From Cupriavidus pauculus (GTDB taxonomy: Bacteria; Pseudomonadota; Gammaproteobacteria; Burkholderiales; Burkholderiaceae): DNA of 64,000 bases. Made by a program: the position numbers and the translations under genes. Numbering within the stretch: the first letter of the stretch is position 1; each line of letters begins with the position of its first letter. The notes beneath the pieces were generated by a model. It had not been told where the DNA came from. It was given only the letters and a program-made list of their open reading frames with translations, and ran no database searches. This document shows, piece after piece, positions 42,816 to 53,601 of this stretch. Where the stretch lies: NCBI RefSeq assembly GCF_008801835.1, contig NZ_VZOW01000001.1:248001-312000 (forward strand). Direction: 5' to 3'.

Positions 42816-43793
42816 TCAGGGCTGGATCCGGAAGTTCTTGACGATGGTGGCGTTGCGATCGTATTCGGCGTGCAGCGAGCGCTCCAGTTCCTGCAGCGTC
42901 TGCGGAGGCATCGGTTCATAGCCGAGCGCTTCGAGGCGTTCGCGCACCTTGGGCTGGTTCGCGGCCTTGTACACGGCGTTCTGGATTTTCACGGACAGAT
43001 CCATCGGCAGATGCGATGAGCCGATCACGCCCACCCAGTTGCTGAAATCGATATCGGGGAAGCCCTGTTCGGCAAAGGTCGGCACCTGCGGCAGCAGCGG
43101 CGAGCGCGTCTTCGACGCCACCGCATACGGCTGCACCTTGCCAGCGCGAATCATTGGCAGCGATGTCACCATGCCGTCGTACATCAGGGGAATCTGTCCG
43201 CCCATGACCTGTGACAGCGCCGGGCCGGAACCCGCAAACGGCACGTGCTGCAGGTCCATGCCGGCTTCCTGGTTCATGATGGCCCCCGCATAGTGCGATG
43301 CCGTGCCCGCGCTGTACGACGCAAAGCTCAGCTTGCCCGGATTGGCCTTGACGTACGCGATCAGGCTCTTCAGATCCTTGGGCGGCAGTCCCGGCGCGCC
43401 CACCAGCACCATGCGCGAGCGGCCCACAGCGGCTAGTGGGCGGATGTCTTTCATCGTGTCGTAGGGCGTTTTTTGCACCTGCGGCACTTCGGTCAGCACA
43501 TTGGTGGCCGTCACCATCACGGTCTGTCCGTCGGCCGGGGCGGCCAGCAGGGTGGCGATGGCGATCGCGCCGCCGCCGCCGGGCTTGTTGTCGACCACCA
43601 CCGGCTGGCCCAGGTCAGCGGTAAGCTGCTCGGCCAGCAGCCGCGCCATTACGTCCATGGTGCCGCCGGCCGGCGCGGGCACCAGCATGCGGACCGGCTT
43701 GTTGGTCCATGCGTGGGCCGCGGGCATTAGCAGGGCCGCTGCGGCAAGCACCGCGGCGCGGCGGATGAAGAGCAAGGCGTTTCTCTTCGGCAT
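42816..43793 (-). CDS. Bug-family tripartite tricarboxylate transporter substrate-binding protein
   Basis: This is a 325-residue periplasmic receptor. The signal peptide (LFIRRAAVLAAAALLMPAAHA) is followed by WTNKPVRMLVPAPAGGTMDVMARLL, and then by VVVDNKPGGGGAIA and YVKANPGKLSFASYSAGTASH. These are the typical Bug fold signs. The start at 43793 has GGAGGAGA upstream. No TctA/TctB membrane genes lie next to it, as is common for the many solitary Bug genes in Burkholderiales. It probably binds a carboxylate, and the ligand is unknown. Confidence 0.92.
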   Translation of the reverse strand: MPKRNALLFIRRAAVLAAAALLMPAAHAWTNKPVRMLVPAPAGGTMDVMARLLAEQLTADLGQPVVVDNKPGGGGAIAIATLLAAPADGQTVMVTATNVLTEVPQVQKTPYDTMKDIRPLAAVGRSRMVLVGAPGLPPKDLKSLIAYVKANPGKLSFASYSAGTASHYAGAIMNQEAGMDLQHVPFAGSGPALSQVMGGQIPLMYDGMVTSLPMIRAGKVQPYAVASKTRSPLLPQVPTFAEQGFPDIDFSNWVGVIGSSHLPMDLSVKIQNAVYKAANQPKVRERLEALGYEPMPPQTLQELERSLHAEYDRNATIVKNFRIQP

Positions 43794-43938
43794 GGTTGTC
43801 TCCTCCATCGTGTGGATATTGTAGGTGTGTAAAGAGCCGGACCTGCCCCGCGTGGGCTGAACAGGAAAGTGTCGGAATCTCAGCAGATCCGGGAAAAGCA
43901 GGGGACATGCGCCGTGCGCGTAGCGGCGCGATGGCCGC

Positions 43939-44154
43939 TCAGGGCTGGCCTCCCGGCGGCGCCGCGTTGCCGCGCTGGCGCCGCGACGGCAACGCTTCCA
44001 TCACGAACGCCCGCTGGGCATCGCTCATGCCGCTCCACAGGCCGATCTCGACCGAGGTGCGCCAGCATCCCTGGCAATACTTGCGCGCGGCGTCGAGCCG
44101 GCAGATGTTGATGCAGGGATTGGGCACTGGCGTGCATGCGTCGGGCGTCGACAT
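43939..44154 (-). CDS. DUF1289 domain-containing protein
   Basis: This is a 71-residue protein with the DUF1289 pattern: PNPCINICRLDAARKYCQGC, where the four Cys (C-x3-C, C-x2-C) are probable metal ligands, followed by RTSVEIGLWSGMSDAQRAFV. Family members are small Fe-S or zinc-site-like proteins of unknown function. It lies 31 bp downstream of the BKACE gene in the same direction and may be co-transcribed with it. Confidence 0.87.
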   Translation of the reverse strand: MSTPDACTPVPNPCINICRLDAARKYCQGCWRTSVEIGLWSGMSDAQRAFVMEALPSRRQRGNAAPPGGQP

Positions 44155-44185
44155 GGCCTATTGCGTAGAGCGTATGGCGTGGCAG

Positions 44186-45244
44186 TCAGGCAGCGGCACG
44201 CAGCGGCGCGCGCTTCTGGCCCGGCTGGCGGTTGGGCAGCATGCCGTGTGCGGCGAGCGTTTCATCGACGCTGTCGTACCACGTACCGATGCGATAGATT
44301 TCGCGCGCTTCCTTGCCGCTGGCAATCTCGCGGCCCAGTTCATGCGCCACGCGCACGCACTGCTGGATTTGCTGCACCGACGTCATGCGCCTGCCGTGCT
44401 GGTCGATGATGGTGTCCTCGATGCCGCAGCGCGGATGCATGCCCATCGCCATCGCCATCATGTTGAACGGCAGCACGTTCTTGAGCAGCGATTCGGCCGT
44501 CAGCGTGCAGCCGTCTGGCGCGCGATGAACGAAGTTGAAGAAGTTGAACGGGTTGGGACCGTCGAAGCCGCCGCCGATGCCGATCCACGTCAGGTTCAGC
44601 GGGCCCTTGTACGCGCCGGCGCGCACCATGCGTTCGAGCGTTTCCAGGGCGTGGATGCCGGTCAGCTGGAAATGCGGCTGGATGCCCGACGCGGACAGGC
44701 GGCGCAGATGCTCTTCGACCCAACCGGGACCGGCCGGCACGGTCATTTCGCGATAGGCCTCGATAAAGGCCGGATTGGACAGCGACGTACCCTCGAGATA
44801 TTCGGGGTAGAGCAGTTCCATGATGTTCATCTGCGTGGTGTTGATTGCCACGGTCACCTGGTCGGGCTTCGGGTCCAGGTCCGCCAGCATGTGGCGCGTA
44901 TCGTCGGACAGCCACACCGCGGCCTGACCTTCGTCTTCCGGCGCGAAGGAGATCGAGCCGCCCACCTGGATGATCATGTCGGGCACGGCCGCGCGCACGC
45001 CGGCAATCAGCTCGTTGAACTTCGACAGGCGCTTGGAGCCCTTGCCGTCGAGTTCGCGCACGTGCAGGTGCAGCACCGTGGCGCCGGCCTCGTAGCAGTC
45101 CACTGCCTTGTGAATCTGCGCTTCCATCGTCACCGGGATGTCTTCGGGGAAATCCTCGGGCATCCATTCCGGCCCATACGGGGCCACCGTGATGACCACT
45201 TTTTCCATGTTTTCCGGGTGCAGCGAATCGTCGAGAAATTGCAT
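44186..45244 (-). CDS. BKACE family 3-keto-5-aminohexanoate cleavage-like enzyme (DUF849)
   Basis: This is a 352-residue TIM-barrel enzyme. It begins EKVVITVAPYGPEW and has the metal-binding HxH in ATVLHLHVRELDGK, then VQVGGSISF-like strand IIQVGGSISFAPEDE, ending with MHPRCGIEDTIID. BKACE enzymes condense a beta-keto acid with acetyl-CoA to give acetoacetate and an acyl-CoA, but residues for a specific beta-keto acid cannot be read. The start at 45244 was chosen from the alignment. It is divergent from its AraC regulator, and two GGGACAGT repeats lie between them. Confidence 0.9.
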   Translation of the reverse strand: MQFLDDSLHPENMEKVVITVAPYGPEWMPEDFPEDIPVTMEAQIHKAVDCYEAGATVLHLHVRELDGKGSKRLSKFNELIAGVRAAVPDMIIQVGGSISFAPEDEGQAAVWLSDDTRHMLADLDPKPDQVTVAINTTQMNIMELLYPEYLEGTSLSNPAFIEAYREMTVPAGPGWVEEHLRRLSASGIQPHFQLTGIHALETLERMVRAGAYKGPLNLTWIGIGGGFDGPNPFNFFNFVHRAPDGCTLTAESLLKNVLPFNMMAMAMGMHPRCGIEDTIIDQHGRRMTSVQQIQQCVRVAHELGREIASGKEAREIYRIGTWYDSVDETLAAHGMLPNRQPGQKRAPLRAAA

Positions 45245-45316
45245 GTGCTGGCTCCATTGAAGGTGCGTTTCGGTGCTGGAAGTATCGATCAACGGCGCGC
45301 GGCAATTTGACGCTGC

Positions 45317-45345
45317 GGGACAGTCCATTTACATTTCGGGACAGT
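45317..45345. promoter_or_regulatory. AraC-type direct repeat, GGGACAGT x2, 21 bp apart
   Basis: GGGACAGT stands at 45317-45324 and 45338-45345 (21 bp apart, same strand), followed by CAGGGAAAAC. It lies 73-101 bp before the BKACE start and ends 13 bp before the AraC start, where a bound protein could also block its own gene. A close copy of the second half lies before the MFS gene at 49890. Confidence 0.65.
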
Positions 45346-45358
45346 CAGGGAAAACACG

Positions 45359-46381
45359 ATGTCCTATTACCTTCGCAGCGCAAGCCTTACCAACTACGTG
45401 GAAGTGGCGCGTGCGGTGGGGCTCGATCCCCACCAGATGCTGCGCAATGCACGGATCGGGCGCAACGCGCTGCTCGATCCCGATACACGCATTCCCGCCG
45501 CGTCGGTGGGCAGGCTGCTGGAAGCGTCGGCGCTGCTGGCAAACGCGCCCGATTTTGCGCTGCGCATGGCCGAGCTGCGCCAGTTCTCTAATCTGGGCCC
45601 GCTCGCCTTTGTAGTGCGCGAGGAACCGACGCTGCGCGGCGCGCTGGAATCGATGGTGCGGTATATGGGCCTGCAGAACGAGGCGCTGGCGATGCGCGTG
45701 GAAAATGTCGACGGCCTGGTCGTGATCCGCCTGCACATCCTCAGCGATGCGCCCGGATCGCTGCGCCAGGCTACCGAGCTAGCCGCAGGCGTGGTGTATC
45801 GCATGCTGAGCCTGTTCCTGGGGCCGTCGTGGCGGCCGCGCAGCATCTGCTTTTCGCATGCGCCGCCCGAAAGCCACGCAGCATATTTGCGCGTGTTCGG
45901 CATGCAGGCGCTGTTCAACCAGGATTTCGATGGCATCGTGTGTGTGGCGTCGGACCTGAACGCACCGCTGCCTTCGTACGATCCGGTCATGGCGCAGCAG
46001 GTGCGACGCTATCTGCACGCGTTACTGGCGCAGTCCAACGCCAGCATGGCCGACAAGGTGCGCAGGCTGGTGCACGCACTGCTGGCGGGCGGCACGTGTT
46101 CCGTGGATCGCGTGGCGCTGCAGCTTGGCGTCGACCGCCGCACCGTGCATCGCTGGCTGCAGCAGGAAGGCACCACCTATTCGGATGTGGTCAACGACGC
46201 GCGCAAGACGCTGGTCACGCGTTATATCGAGAATCGCGCACGGCCGCTGTCGGAAGTGGCCACCTTGCTCGGCTTCTCATCGCTGAGCGCGTTCTCGCGC
46301 TGGTTTGGCACGCAGTTTGGCTGCAGCGTATCGAAGTGGCGCGCCACACACGGCGCAGCCCATGACTCGTCCGCACCATGA
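45359..46381 (+). CDS. AraC family transcriptional regulator (arabinose-binding-type N-terminus)
   Basis: This is a 340-residue protein, related to the regulator at 38293 in layout: N-terminal SYYLRSASLTNYVEVARAVG, LRMAELRQFSNLGPLAFVVR, and a C-terminal DNA-binding part with VDRVALQLGVDRRTVHRWLQ and EVATLLGFSSLSAFSRWFG. It is divergent from BKACE. Its N-terminal domain would sense the substrate or product of that enzyme. The direct repeats directly upstream fit self-control. Confidence 0.92.
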   Translation: MSYYLRSASLTNYVEVARAVGLDPHQMLRNARIGRNALLDPDTRIPAASVGRLLEASALLANAPDFALRMAELRQFSNLGPLAFVVREEPTLRGALESMVRYMGLQNEALAMRVENVDGLVVIRLHILSDAPGSLRQATELAAGVVYRMLSLFLGPSWRPRSICFSHAPPESHAAYLRVFGMQALFNQDFDGIVCVASDLNAPLPSYDPVMAQQVRRYLHALLAQSNASMADKVRRLVHALLAGGTCSVDRVALQLGVDRRTVHRWLQQEGTTYSDVVNDARKTLVTRYIENRARPLSEVATLLGFSSLSAFSRWFGTQFGCSVSKWRATHGAAHDSSAP

Positions 46382-46508
46382 AAAATGGCCACGCCGGCAT
46401 CGTGCCGGGTGGCCCAAGCGGTTCGGTTCGTGCCGGGCGGGGTAAGAGATCCCGATACCAACCGACTGCCGCACGCGAGATACTGGACGCTTCAGTCGAT
46501 GGCAGGCA

Positions 46509-47672
46509 TCAGAACTTGTGGCGCACGCCGATTGCCACACCGATCATGTTGCTCTGGCCGTTGGCGAGCGCGTAGCTGTTGCCCAGCGACAGGCTGTTGG
46601 CGTAGACCGTGGCCAGCGATTCCATCATCAGGCCCGCGTTCTTGGCGTAGGCGGTCGTGAGGTAGACATCGGTGCGCTTCGAGAACGCATAGTTGGCGAC
46701 GAAGGCAATCTGCCACGGATTGGGGGCGTTGGCGCCGTACAGGTTCTTGACGTCGTCATAGTTGTATTCGAGCGTCAGGCCGACGGCTGGCGTCAGCTGG
46801 TAGTTGGCGCCGATCCAGTAGAAGTCGTCGCGCTGGAGGGTGTCGCCCGCGGCGTTCTTGTTCTGGCCCCAGCGATAACCGCCCATGATCTTGGCAACGT
46901 TGCCGAAGGTATAACTGGCGCCCACCGCGAGCTTCTTGAGGGTGCCGCTGCTGGTGCCGATGGTGGGATTCCACTGGTCATAGCCGACCGTCGCGCCGAA
47001 CGGGCCGCTCTGCCAGGCCAGCGCCGCACCGTAGGCGGTGTCACGGCGGAACGATCCCGGCACCTCGCCATTGCCGCCGATCGGGATCGGCAAGCCCACC
47101 GAGGCCGGCAGCGCCAGGCCGGTGCCGAACGAATAGTGCGCCAACGCGGTCACCGGCCCGAACTTGCCGGTGTACTTGACGGTGTTGTCCTCGCGGAAGT
47201 TGGCGCCCGATTGCAGCACCACGGGCTCGTACTGCGTGGCATACGCGGTCGGCGAAAAGTTGGCCAGCGCCTCGAACATCGAGGTGTATTGGCGGCCCAG
47301 GCTGATTTGCCCGAAACGTGCATCGGATAATCCCAGGAAAGCCTGGCGGCCAAACAGCCGGCCGCTTTGCTGCAGCGTGCCGTTGTCGAGGCTGAAACCG
47401 CTCTCCAGCACGAACACGCCACTGAGGCCGCCGCCCAGGTCCTCGGTGCCGCGCAAGCCCCAGCGCGAGCCCGCCAGACCGCCGGAACTCATGCGGTACA
47501 CGTCGTGCGACGGGCCGGGATTGAAGCCGTTCGCCGCGGTAGGCACGGCGCCCACGTGGTTCACGTATTCCATGTTGATGTCGGCCACGCCATACAGAAT
47601 GACGTTCGATTGCGCGAAAGCGCTGCCGGTGCACGCAAGCAATGCGGCCATGGCCATGCCCTTGAGCTTCAT
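46509..47672 (-). CDS. outer-membrane porin, OmpC/gram-negative porin family
   Basis: This is a 387-residue protein. Signal peptide MAALLACTGSAFA is followed by QSNVILYGVADINMEYVNHV, the typical porin start. GSRWGLRGTEDLGGGLSGVF and LGRQYTSMFE follow, and the protein ends IGVAIGVRHKF with terminal Phe. It forms a trimeric 16-strand diffusion channel. AGAGGAGA lies upstream of the ATG. It is isolated between the AraC gene and the hydrolase/MFS pair, and may belong to the same catabolic function. Confidence 0.93.
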   Translation of the reverse strand: MKLKGMAMAALLACTGSAFAQSNVILYGVADINMEYVNHVGAVPTAANGFNPGPSHDVYRMSSGGLAGSRWGLRGTEDLGGGLSGVFVLESGFSLDNGTLQQSGRLFGRQAFLGLSDARFGQISLGRQYTSMFEALANFSPTAYATQYEPVVLQSGANFREDNTVKYTGKFGPVTALAHYSFGTGLALPASVGLPIPIGGNGEVPGSFRRDTAYGAALAWQSGPFGATVGYDQWNPTIGTSSGTLKKLAVGASYTFGNVAKIMGGYRWGQNKNAAGDTLQRDDFYWIGANYQLTPAVGLTLEYNYDDVKNLYGANAPNPWQIAFVANYAFSKRTDVYLTTAYAKNAGLMMESLATVYANSLSLGNSYALANGQSNMIGVAIGVRHKF

Positions 47673-47765
47673 GTGACAAGTCTCCTCTTGTGTTTTTTGT
47701 GCTGAATTGCTGCGGTTTTTCCGTCGGAAATTACAACGTGGGGTACTGCGGATGACTGCGAAAAC

Positions 47766-48395
47766 CTATTGCGCTGAACCGTTGGGTGCGCTCGGTGCCG
47801 GGTGCGACGTCAGTGCCGCCAGCCTCCCGATCAGCGCCTTGGCTTGCGGCCATGGCCCGAAGCCGGCAGCGGGATTCAGATGACCGACTTCGCCCAGGTC
47901 CTCGATCCAGCAACCCCAATCGCCGGCCAGATCGGCGGCACGCTCGAACGCCGCAAGCGGGTCGTTGCGGCTCGCGGCCAGCAGCGCGGGGAAGGGCAAC
48001 GGGCGGCGTGGCACCGGCAGCCAGCCGTGCTCGTCCAGCGTCGCCATGTCCGGATAGCCGGGCGGCATCGGGCGCTCGAGATCGGCCGGCGTTGCCAGCA
48101 GCGCACCGCGCACGCGGCCCAGATGAGCCGAGCCGCTGTGGACCCAATGCGCGGTGATCATCACGCCGGCGCTGTGCGCGACCAGCATCACGGGGCCGTC
48201 GATGGCGGCCATGGCCGCGTCCAGTGCGGCGACACGCGCTGCGCGGCTAAGCTTGTCGATCTCCAGCGGCGGCACGCTGCGCGCGTTTGGCAGTTCGGCC
48301 TGCAACAGCGTTTGCCAGTGCTCGGCAACGTGGTCGCGCAGACCGGGGACGATCAGGATCGTGGTGTCGGATGGCAGGTGCATCGTCATCGTCAT
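47766..48395 (-). CDS. RBBP9/YdeN family alpha/beta hydrolase
   Basis: This is a 209-residue protein. It begins TTILIVPGLRDHVAEHWQTL with the family's PGxxxxxxxHW motif, the nucleophile Ser is in VMLVAHSAGVMITAHWV, the Asp lies in AASRNDPLAAFERA, and the His in EVGHLNPAAGFGPW. It is a serine hydrolase of unknown substrate. It lies 24 bp after the MFS gene, in the same direction, so the two form an operon. Confidence 0.88.
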   Translation of the reverse strand: MTMTMHLPSDTTILIVPGLRDHVAEHWQTLLQAELPNARSVPPLEIDKLSRAARVAALDAAMAAIDGPVMLVAHSAGVMITAHWVHSGSAHLGRVRGALLATPADLERPMPPGYPDMATLDEHGWLPVPRRPLPFPALLAASRNDPLAAFERAADLAGDWGCWIEDLGEVGHLNPAAGFGPWPQAKALIGRLAALTSHPAPSAPNGSAQ

Positions 48396-48419
48396 CGTCA
48401 GTCGGTGTCGTGGAAGAAA

Positions 48420-49748
48420 TCAGGCGTACCGGCCGCGCTGCGCCAGGCGCAACAGGTCGGCCGAATAGGTGCGGCGTCCGATCACGAAGCACAGCGCGGC
48501 CAGCAACGCACCGAGCGTGAGCCACTGCAACGCGAGCGACAGGCCGATGTGGTCGGCCAGTACGCCGGCCAGATATGGCCCTGGCGCCAGGCCGATCAGG
48601 TTGTTGGCGAGCGTCAGCGTGGCGAATGCCGTGGCGTGGATGCTCGGGTCGGTGAGGTTGGCCACCGCCGCGCTGGCCGGTCCGGCGCTGCCGCCGGCCA
48701 GCAGCATGCCGCCCGCCATCAGCGCCAGTTGCGCCGCGCCGGGCGCCATATGAAATCCAGTGAAGAGCAGGGCGAAGCAACCCACGCTGTAGAGCATGGC
48801 CATGCGCCACTTCAGCGCGGGCGTGCGGCGCGCTACGCGGTCGGTCAGCACGCCGCACATGATCATGCCGGCGCCGCCGGCCAGCACGAAGCCGGCCGAT
48901 GCCAGGCCCGCGGGCGCCGTGGCCATGCCGTAGTAGCGGCCAAGATAGCTCGGCATCCACGCCAGCAGCGACCCCATCACCAGCAACTGCAAGGCGCTGC
49001 CCACGTACGCGCACAGGATCGAGCGCGACGAGAACAGCGCCGCGGGCAGGGCGCGGATCGACATGGCGCAGCCTGGCGCGGCGGCGGGGTGCGAAGGCTC
49101 GACTGTTACGCGCTGCTGCTGCAGTCGGCGTTCGGTCACGACCATGCGGTACAACACAACCAGCACCAGCCCGAACAGCGCCATGCCGGCAAACGCAAAG
49201 CGCCAGCCGAAATGAGCCGAGATCACGCCGCCGAGCGCCATGCCCAACACCGATCCGAAAGCGCCGCCGGCGATGAACGCCGCGCTGAGCGTGGAGCGCA
49301 TGTCGCGCGGAAACACCGAGAGCACCAGCGCGATGCCGACGCTGCCGTAGGCCGCTTCGCCAACGCCCACGCATAGCCTGGCGACGAACATCGCGCCGAA
49401 CGAATTGGCCAGCGCGCATCCGAGCGTGGCCAGACTCCACAGCAACGCCATCAGCGTGAGGCTGCGCACGTGTCCCCAACGGTCGGCGAGCATCGACAGC
49501 GGCACGGTCAGCACGCCCACCATCAGCGCCACCACGCCGCCGAGCGCGCCGAGGCTGGCGTCGCTCAGCAGCCATTCCGCCTTGAGCAGCGGAAACAGCG
49601 CGTTGAGCACCTGGCGCGACATGTAGTCGGACAACAGCAGGCAAAAGCTCAATGCAAAGACCAGCCAGGGGTAATGGCGCGAACGCGGTGGGCGGCCGTT
49701 ACGGGCCGGAGCGTCCGCATAGGTGCGGTTGCGGTTGCGTGGGAACAT
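48420..49748 (-). CDS. MFS transporter
   Basis: This is a 442-residue protein with 12 predicted helices. The loop 2-3 motif is LADRWGHVRSLTLMALLWSL, and GEAAYGSVGIALVLSVFPRD and LTDRVARRTPAL-like residues are present in the second half. The pattern fits the anion:cation symporter or spinster-like MFS group, which bring in organic acids. The ATG at 49748 has GAGGAGACGG upstream. Its upstream region carries an operator that matches the one beside BKACE. Confidence 0.9.
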   Translation of the reverse strand: MFPRNRNRTYADAPARNGRPPRSRHYPWLVFALSFCLLLSDYMSRQVLNALFPLLKAEWLLSDASLGALGGVVALMVGVLTVPLSMLADRWGHVRSLTLMALLWSLATLGCALANSFGAMFVARLCVGVGEAAYGSVGIALVLSVFPRDMRSTLSAAFIAGGAFGSVLGMALGGVISAHFGWRFAFAGMALFGLVLVVLYRMVVTERRLQQQRVTVEPSHPAAAPGCAMSIRALPAALFSSRSILCAYVGSALQLLVMGSLLAWMPSYLGRYYGMATAPAGLASAGFVLAGGAGMIMCGVLTDRVARRTPALKWRMAMLYSVGCFALLFTGFHMAPGAAQLALMAGGMLLAGGSAGPASAAVANLTDPSIHATAFATLTLANNLIGLAPGPYLAGVLADHIGLSLALQWLTLGALLAALCFVIGRRTYSADLLRLAQRGRYA

Positions 49749-49868
49749 GAAAACCGTCTCCTCGAATACTTGCGCCACAGCAGGTGAAAACCTGCTTGCG
49801 GCTACGCGCGCCGGGCTGGCCGCGACGAGCGAAGTATCCCGTATTGGGAGGCGACGATTTGATTATCC

Positions 49869-49897
49869 GTGACAACGGTTTTGCATTTTGGGACAGT
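49869..49897. promoter_or_regulatory. second copy of the AraC-type operator, upstream of the MFS gene
   Basis: GGGACAGT at 49890-49897 is followed by GCGGGAAAAC and preceded by TTTGCATTTT. The same context (TTTACATTTC-GGGACAGT-CAGGGAAAAC) is seen at 45328-45354. A weaker half-site, GTGACAAC, lies exactly 21 bp upstream (49869-49876). It is 121-149 bp before the MFS start, in the same orientation relative to the target as at BKACE. Confidence 0.55.
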
Positions 49898-49993
49898 GCG
49901 GGAAAACCCGTTGGACGTCAGGCGGCGCTTGCTGCGCCCCCAAGGCCCTGGGGCGATAACCGCAGACAGGCGGCGTATGCGCGCGGTCCGGCG

Positions 49994-51685
49994 TCAGGAC
50001 AGGATGATGATGATCACCATGCCCCAGATCGTCAGCAGCGTGTTGCCCACGGCATACGTAACCGTGTAGCCAAGCCCGGGCACCTGGCTCTTGGCCGCTT
50101 CGCACACCATGCCGAGCGCGGCCGTTGTGGTGCGCGCGCCGGCGCAGATGCCGAGGATCAGCGCGGGGTGAAACTTGAACACGAACTTTGCCAGCAGCAT
50201 GCCGAGAAGCAGCGGCACGGTGGTGGCGAAAATGCCCCACAGGAACAGGCTGATGCCGAGCTTCTGCAGCCCGGCGACAAAGCCGGGCCCGGCGGAAATG
50301 CCGACCACGGCGATGAACACGTTCAGGCCCACCGAGTTCATGAACCACAACGTCGGTTCGGGGATCCGTCCAAAGGTTGGATGAATGGCGCGGAACCAGC
50401 CGAACACGATGCCGGCAATCAGCGATCCGCCTGCCGTCGAAATCGTCAGCGGGATGCCGGCCACGTTGATCACGACGGCGCCGATCAGCGCGCCGACGGT
50501 AATGGCCAGCGACACGAACGCCACGTCAGTCACGGTGGTGGGGCGATCGACGTAGCCGATCTCGCGCGCGGCGGCGTTGATGTCCTGCGTGCGCCCGACC
50601 ACGGTGATCACGTCGCCGCGATATAGGCGCGTCTTGGGCAGCACCGGGATCACTGTCTCGGTCGGGCCGCGCTTGATCTTTTTCAGGAACACGCCGCGCG
50701 CGCCGGGCCAGCGCGCGAGCTCCTGCAGCGTCTTGTCGTCGACCTTCTTGTTGGTGATGTAGATGTCGACGCCTTCGGTCGGGATGTTCAGCAATTCCGC
50801 ATCTTCCACCTCGCGTCCGCTCGGTCCCAGCCGCAGAATCATCTGGTCGCGCTTGCCGCCGATCGCCACCACGTCCTGCGCTTCGATCACGGTGGTGCGG
50901 TCGATCTCGATGATCTTGCCGTTGCGCCGGATCCGCTCCACAAATGCGCGCACGCCTTCGCGCGTGCCGGCCTCGATCTCGCCGACCGTGCGGCCGATGA
51001 ACGGGCTGTCCTGCGCCACGGAATACGCGCGCATCTCGAAGTCATGCCATTCGGTCGCCCCATCGGCGCTGGCCGAGCCGGCGCCCAGCATCGTCTCGTA
51101 TTCCTTGCATGCCGCCACCAGATCGATATTGAGCAGTTTGGGCCCCAGCTGCGCCAGGATGATGGCCGAGCCCACGGTGCCGAAGATATAGGTCACCGCA
51201 TAGGCGATGGGCATGCCGTCCAGCAGGACCTTGGTTTCCTCGGGCGAGCGCCCCAGCCGATTGATGGCGTCGGTGGCCAGGCCCATCGATGCGGAGATGG
51301 TCTGCGACCCCGCGAACAGGCCCGCCGCCGAACCGAGATCGTAGCCGGCGATCTTCGCCGCCACGGCCGCCGCTGCCAGCGAGAAGACCGCCATGATTGC
51401 CGCGAAGATCGCCTGCGGCAGCCCGTCCTTGGCAATGCCGCGCACGAACTGCGGCCCCACGCCGTAGCCCACGGCAAACAGGAACATCAGGAAGAACACC
51501 GACTTCACGTTGGCCGAGATCTTGACGCCCAGGATGCCGATGACAATGGCCACCAGCAGGGTCGACGTCACAGCGCCAAGGCTGAAGCCCTTGAAGCTCT
51601 TGCCGCCGACCCAGTACCCGATGCCCAGCGCAAGGAATATGGCGATCTCCGGATAGGCCTTCAGCGTGTCAACGAACCAGGTCAT
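49994..51685 (-). CDS. aspT: aspartate:alanine antiporter AspT
   Basis: This is a 563-residue membrane protein of the AspT/YidE family. Two homologous membrane halves ([20 protein letters not shown] in the first, [20 protein letters not shown] in the second) flank a soluble region with two RCK_C-like parts ([40 protein letters not shown]). It exchanges external aspartate for internal alanine across the inner membrane. The gene follows aspD by 58 bp in the same direction, which is the classical pair. Confidence 0.93.
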   Translation of the reverse strand: MTWFVDTLKAYPEIAIFLALGIGYWVGGKSFKGFSLGAVTSTLLVAIVIGILGVKISANVKSVFFLMFLFAVGYGVGPQFVRGIAKDGLPQAIFAAIMAVFSLAAAAVAAKIAGYDLGSAAGLFAGSQTISASMGLATDAINRLGRSPEETKVLLDGMPIAYAVTYIFGTVGSAIILAQLGPKLLNIDLVAACKEYETMLGAGSASADGATEWHDFEMRAYSVAQDSPFIGRTVGEIEAGTREGVRAFVERIRRNGKIIEIDRTTVIEAQDVVAIGGKRDQMILRLGPSGREVEDAELLNIPTEGVDIYITNKKVDDKTLQELARWPGARGVFLKKIKRGPTETVIPVLPKTRLYRGDVITVVGRTQDINAAAREIGYVDRPTTVTDVAFVSLAITVGALIGAVVINVAGIPLTISTAGGSLIAGIVFGWFRAIHPTFGRIPEPTLWFMNSVGLNVFIAVVGISAGPGFVAGLQKLGISLFLWGIFATTVPLLLGMLLAKFVFKFHPALILGICAGARTTTAALGMVCEAAKSQVPGLGYTVTYAVGNTLLTIWGMVIIIILS

Positions 51686-51743
51686 GATGTTTCCCTCTTG
51701 TTATCGGCGTCCGAACTGCGTGCTGGCGTTGCCCGGGGTGCGC

Positions 51744-53601
<1,858 letters not shown>

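Noticed and set aside
49933-49958. GC-rich hairpin after aspT as a terminator
   Set aside because: It has a stem (CGCCCC/GGGGCG) but no T-run on the minus strand, so I did not list it.
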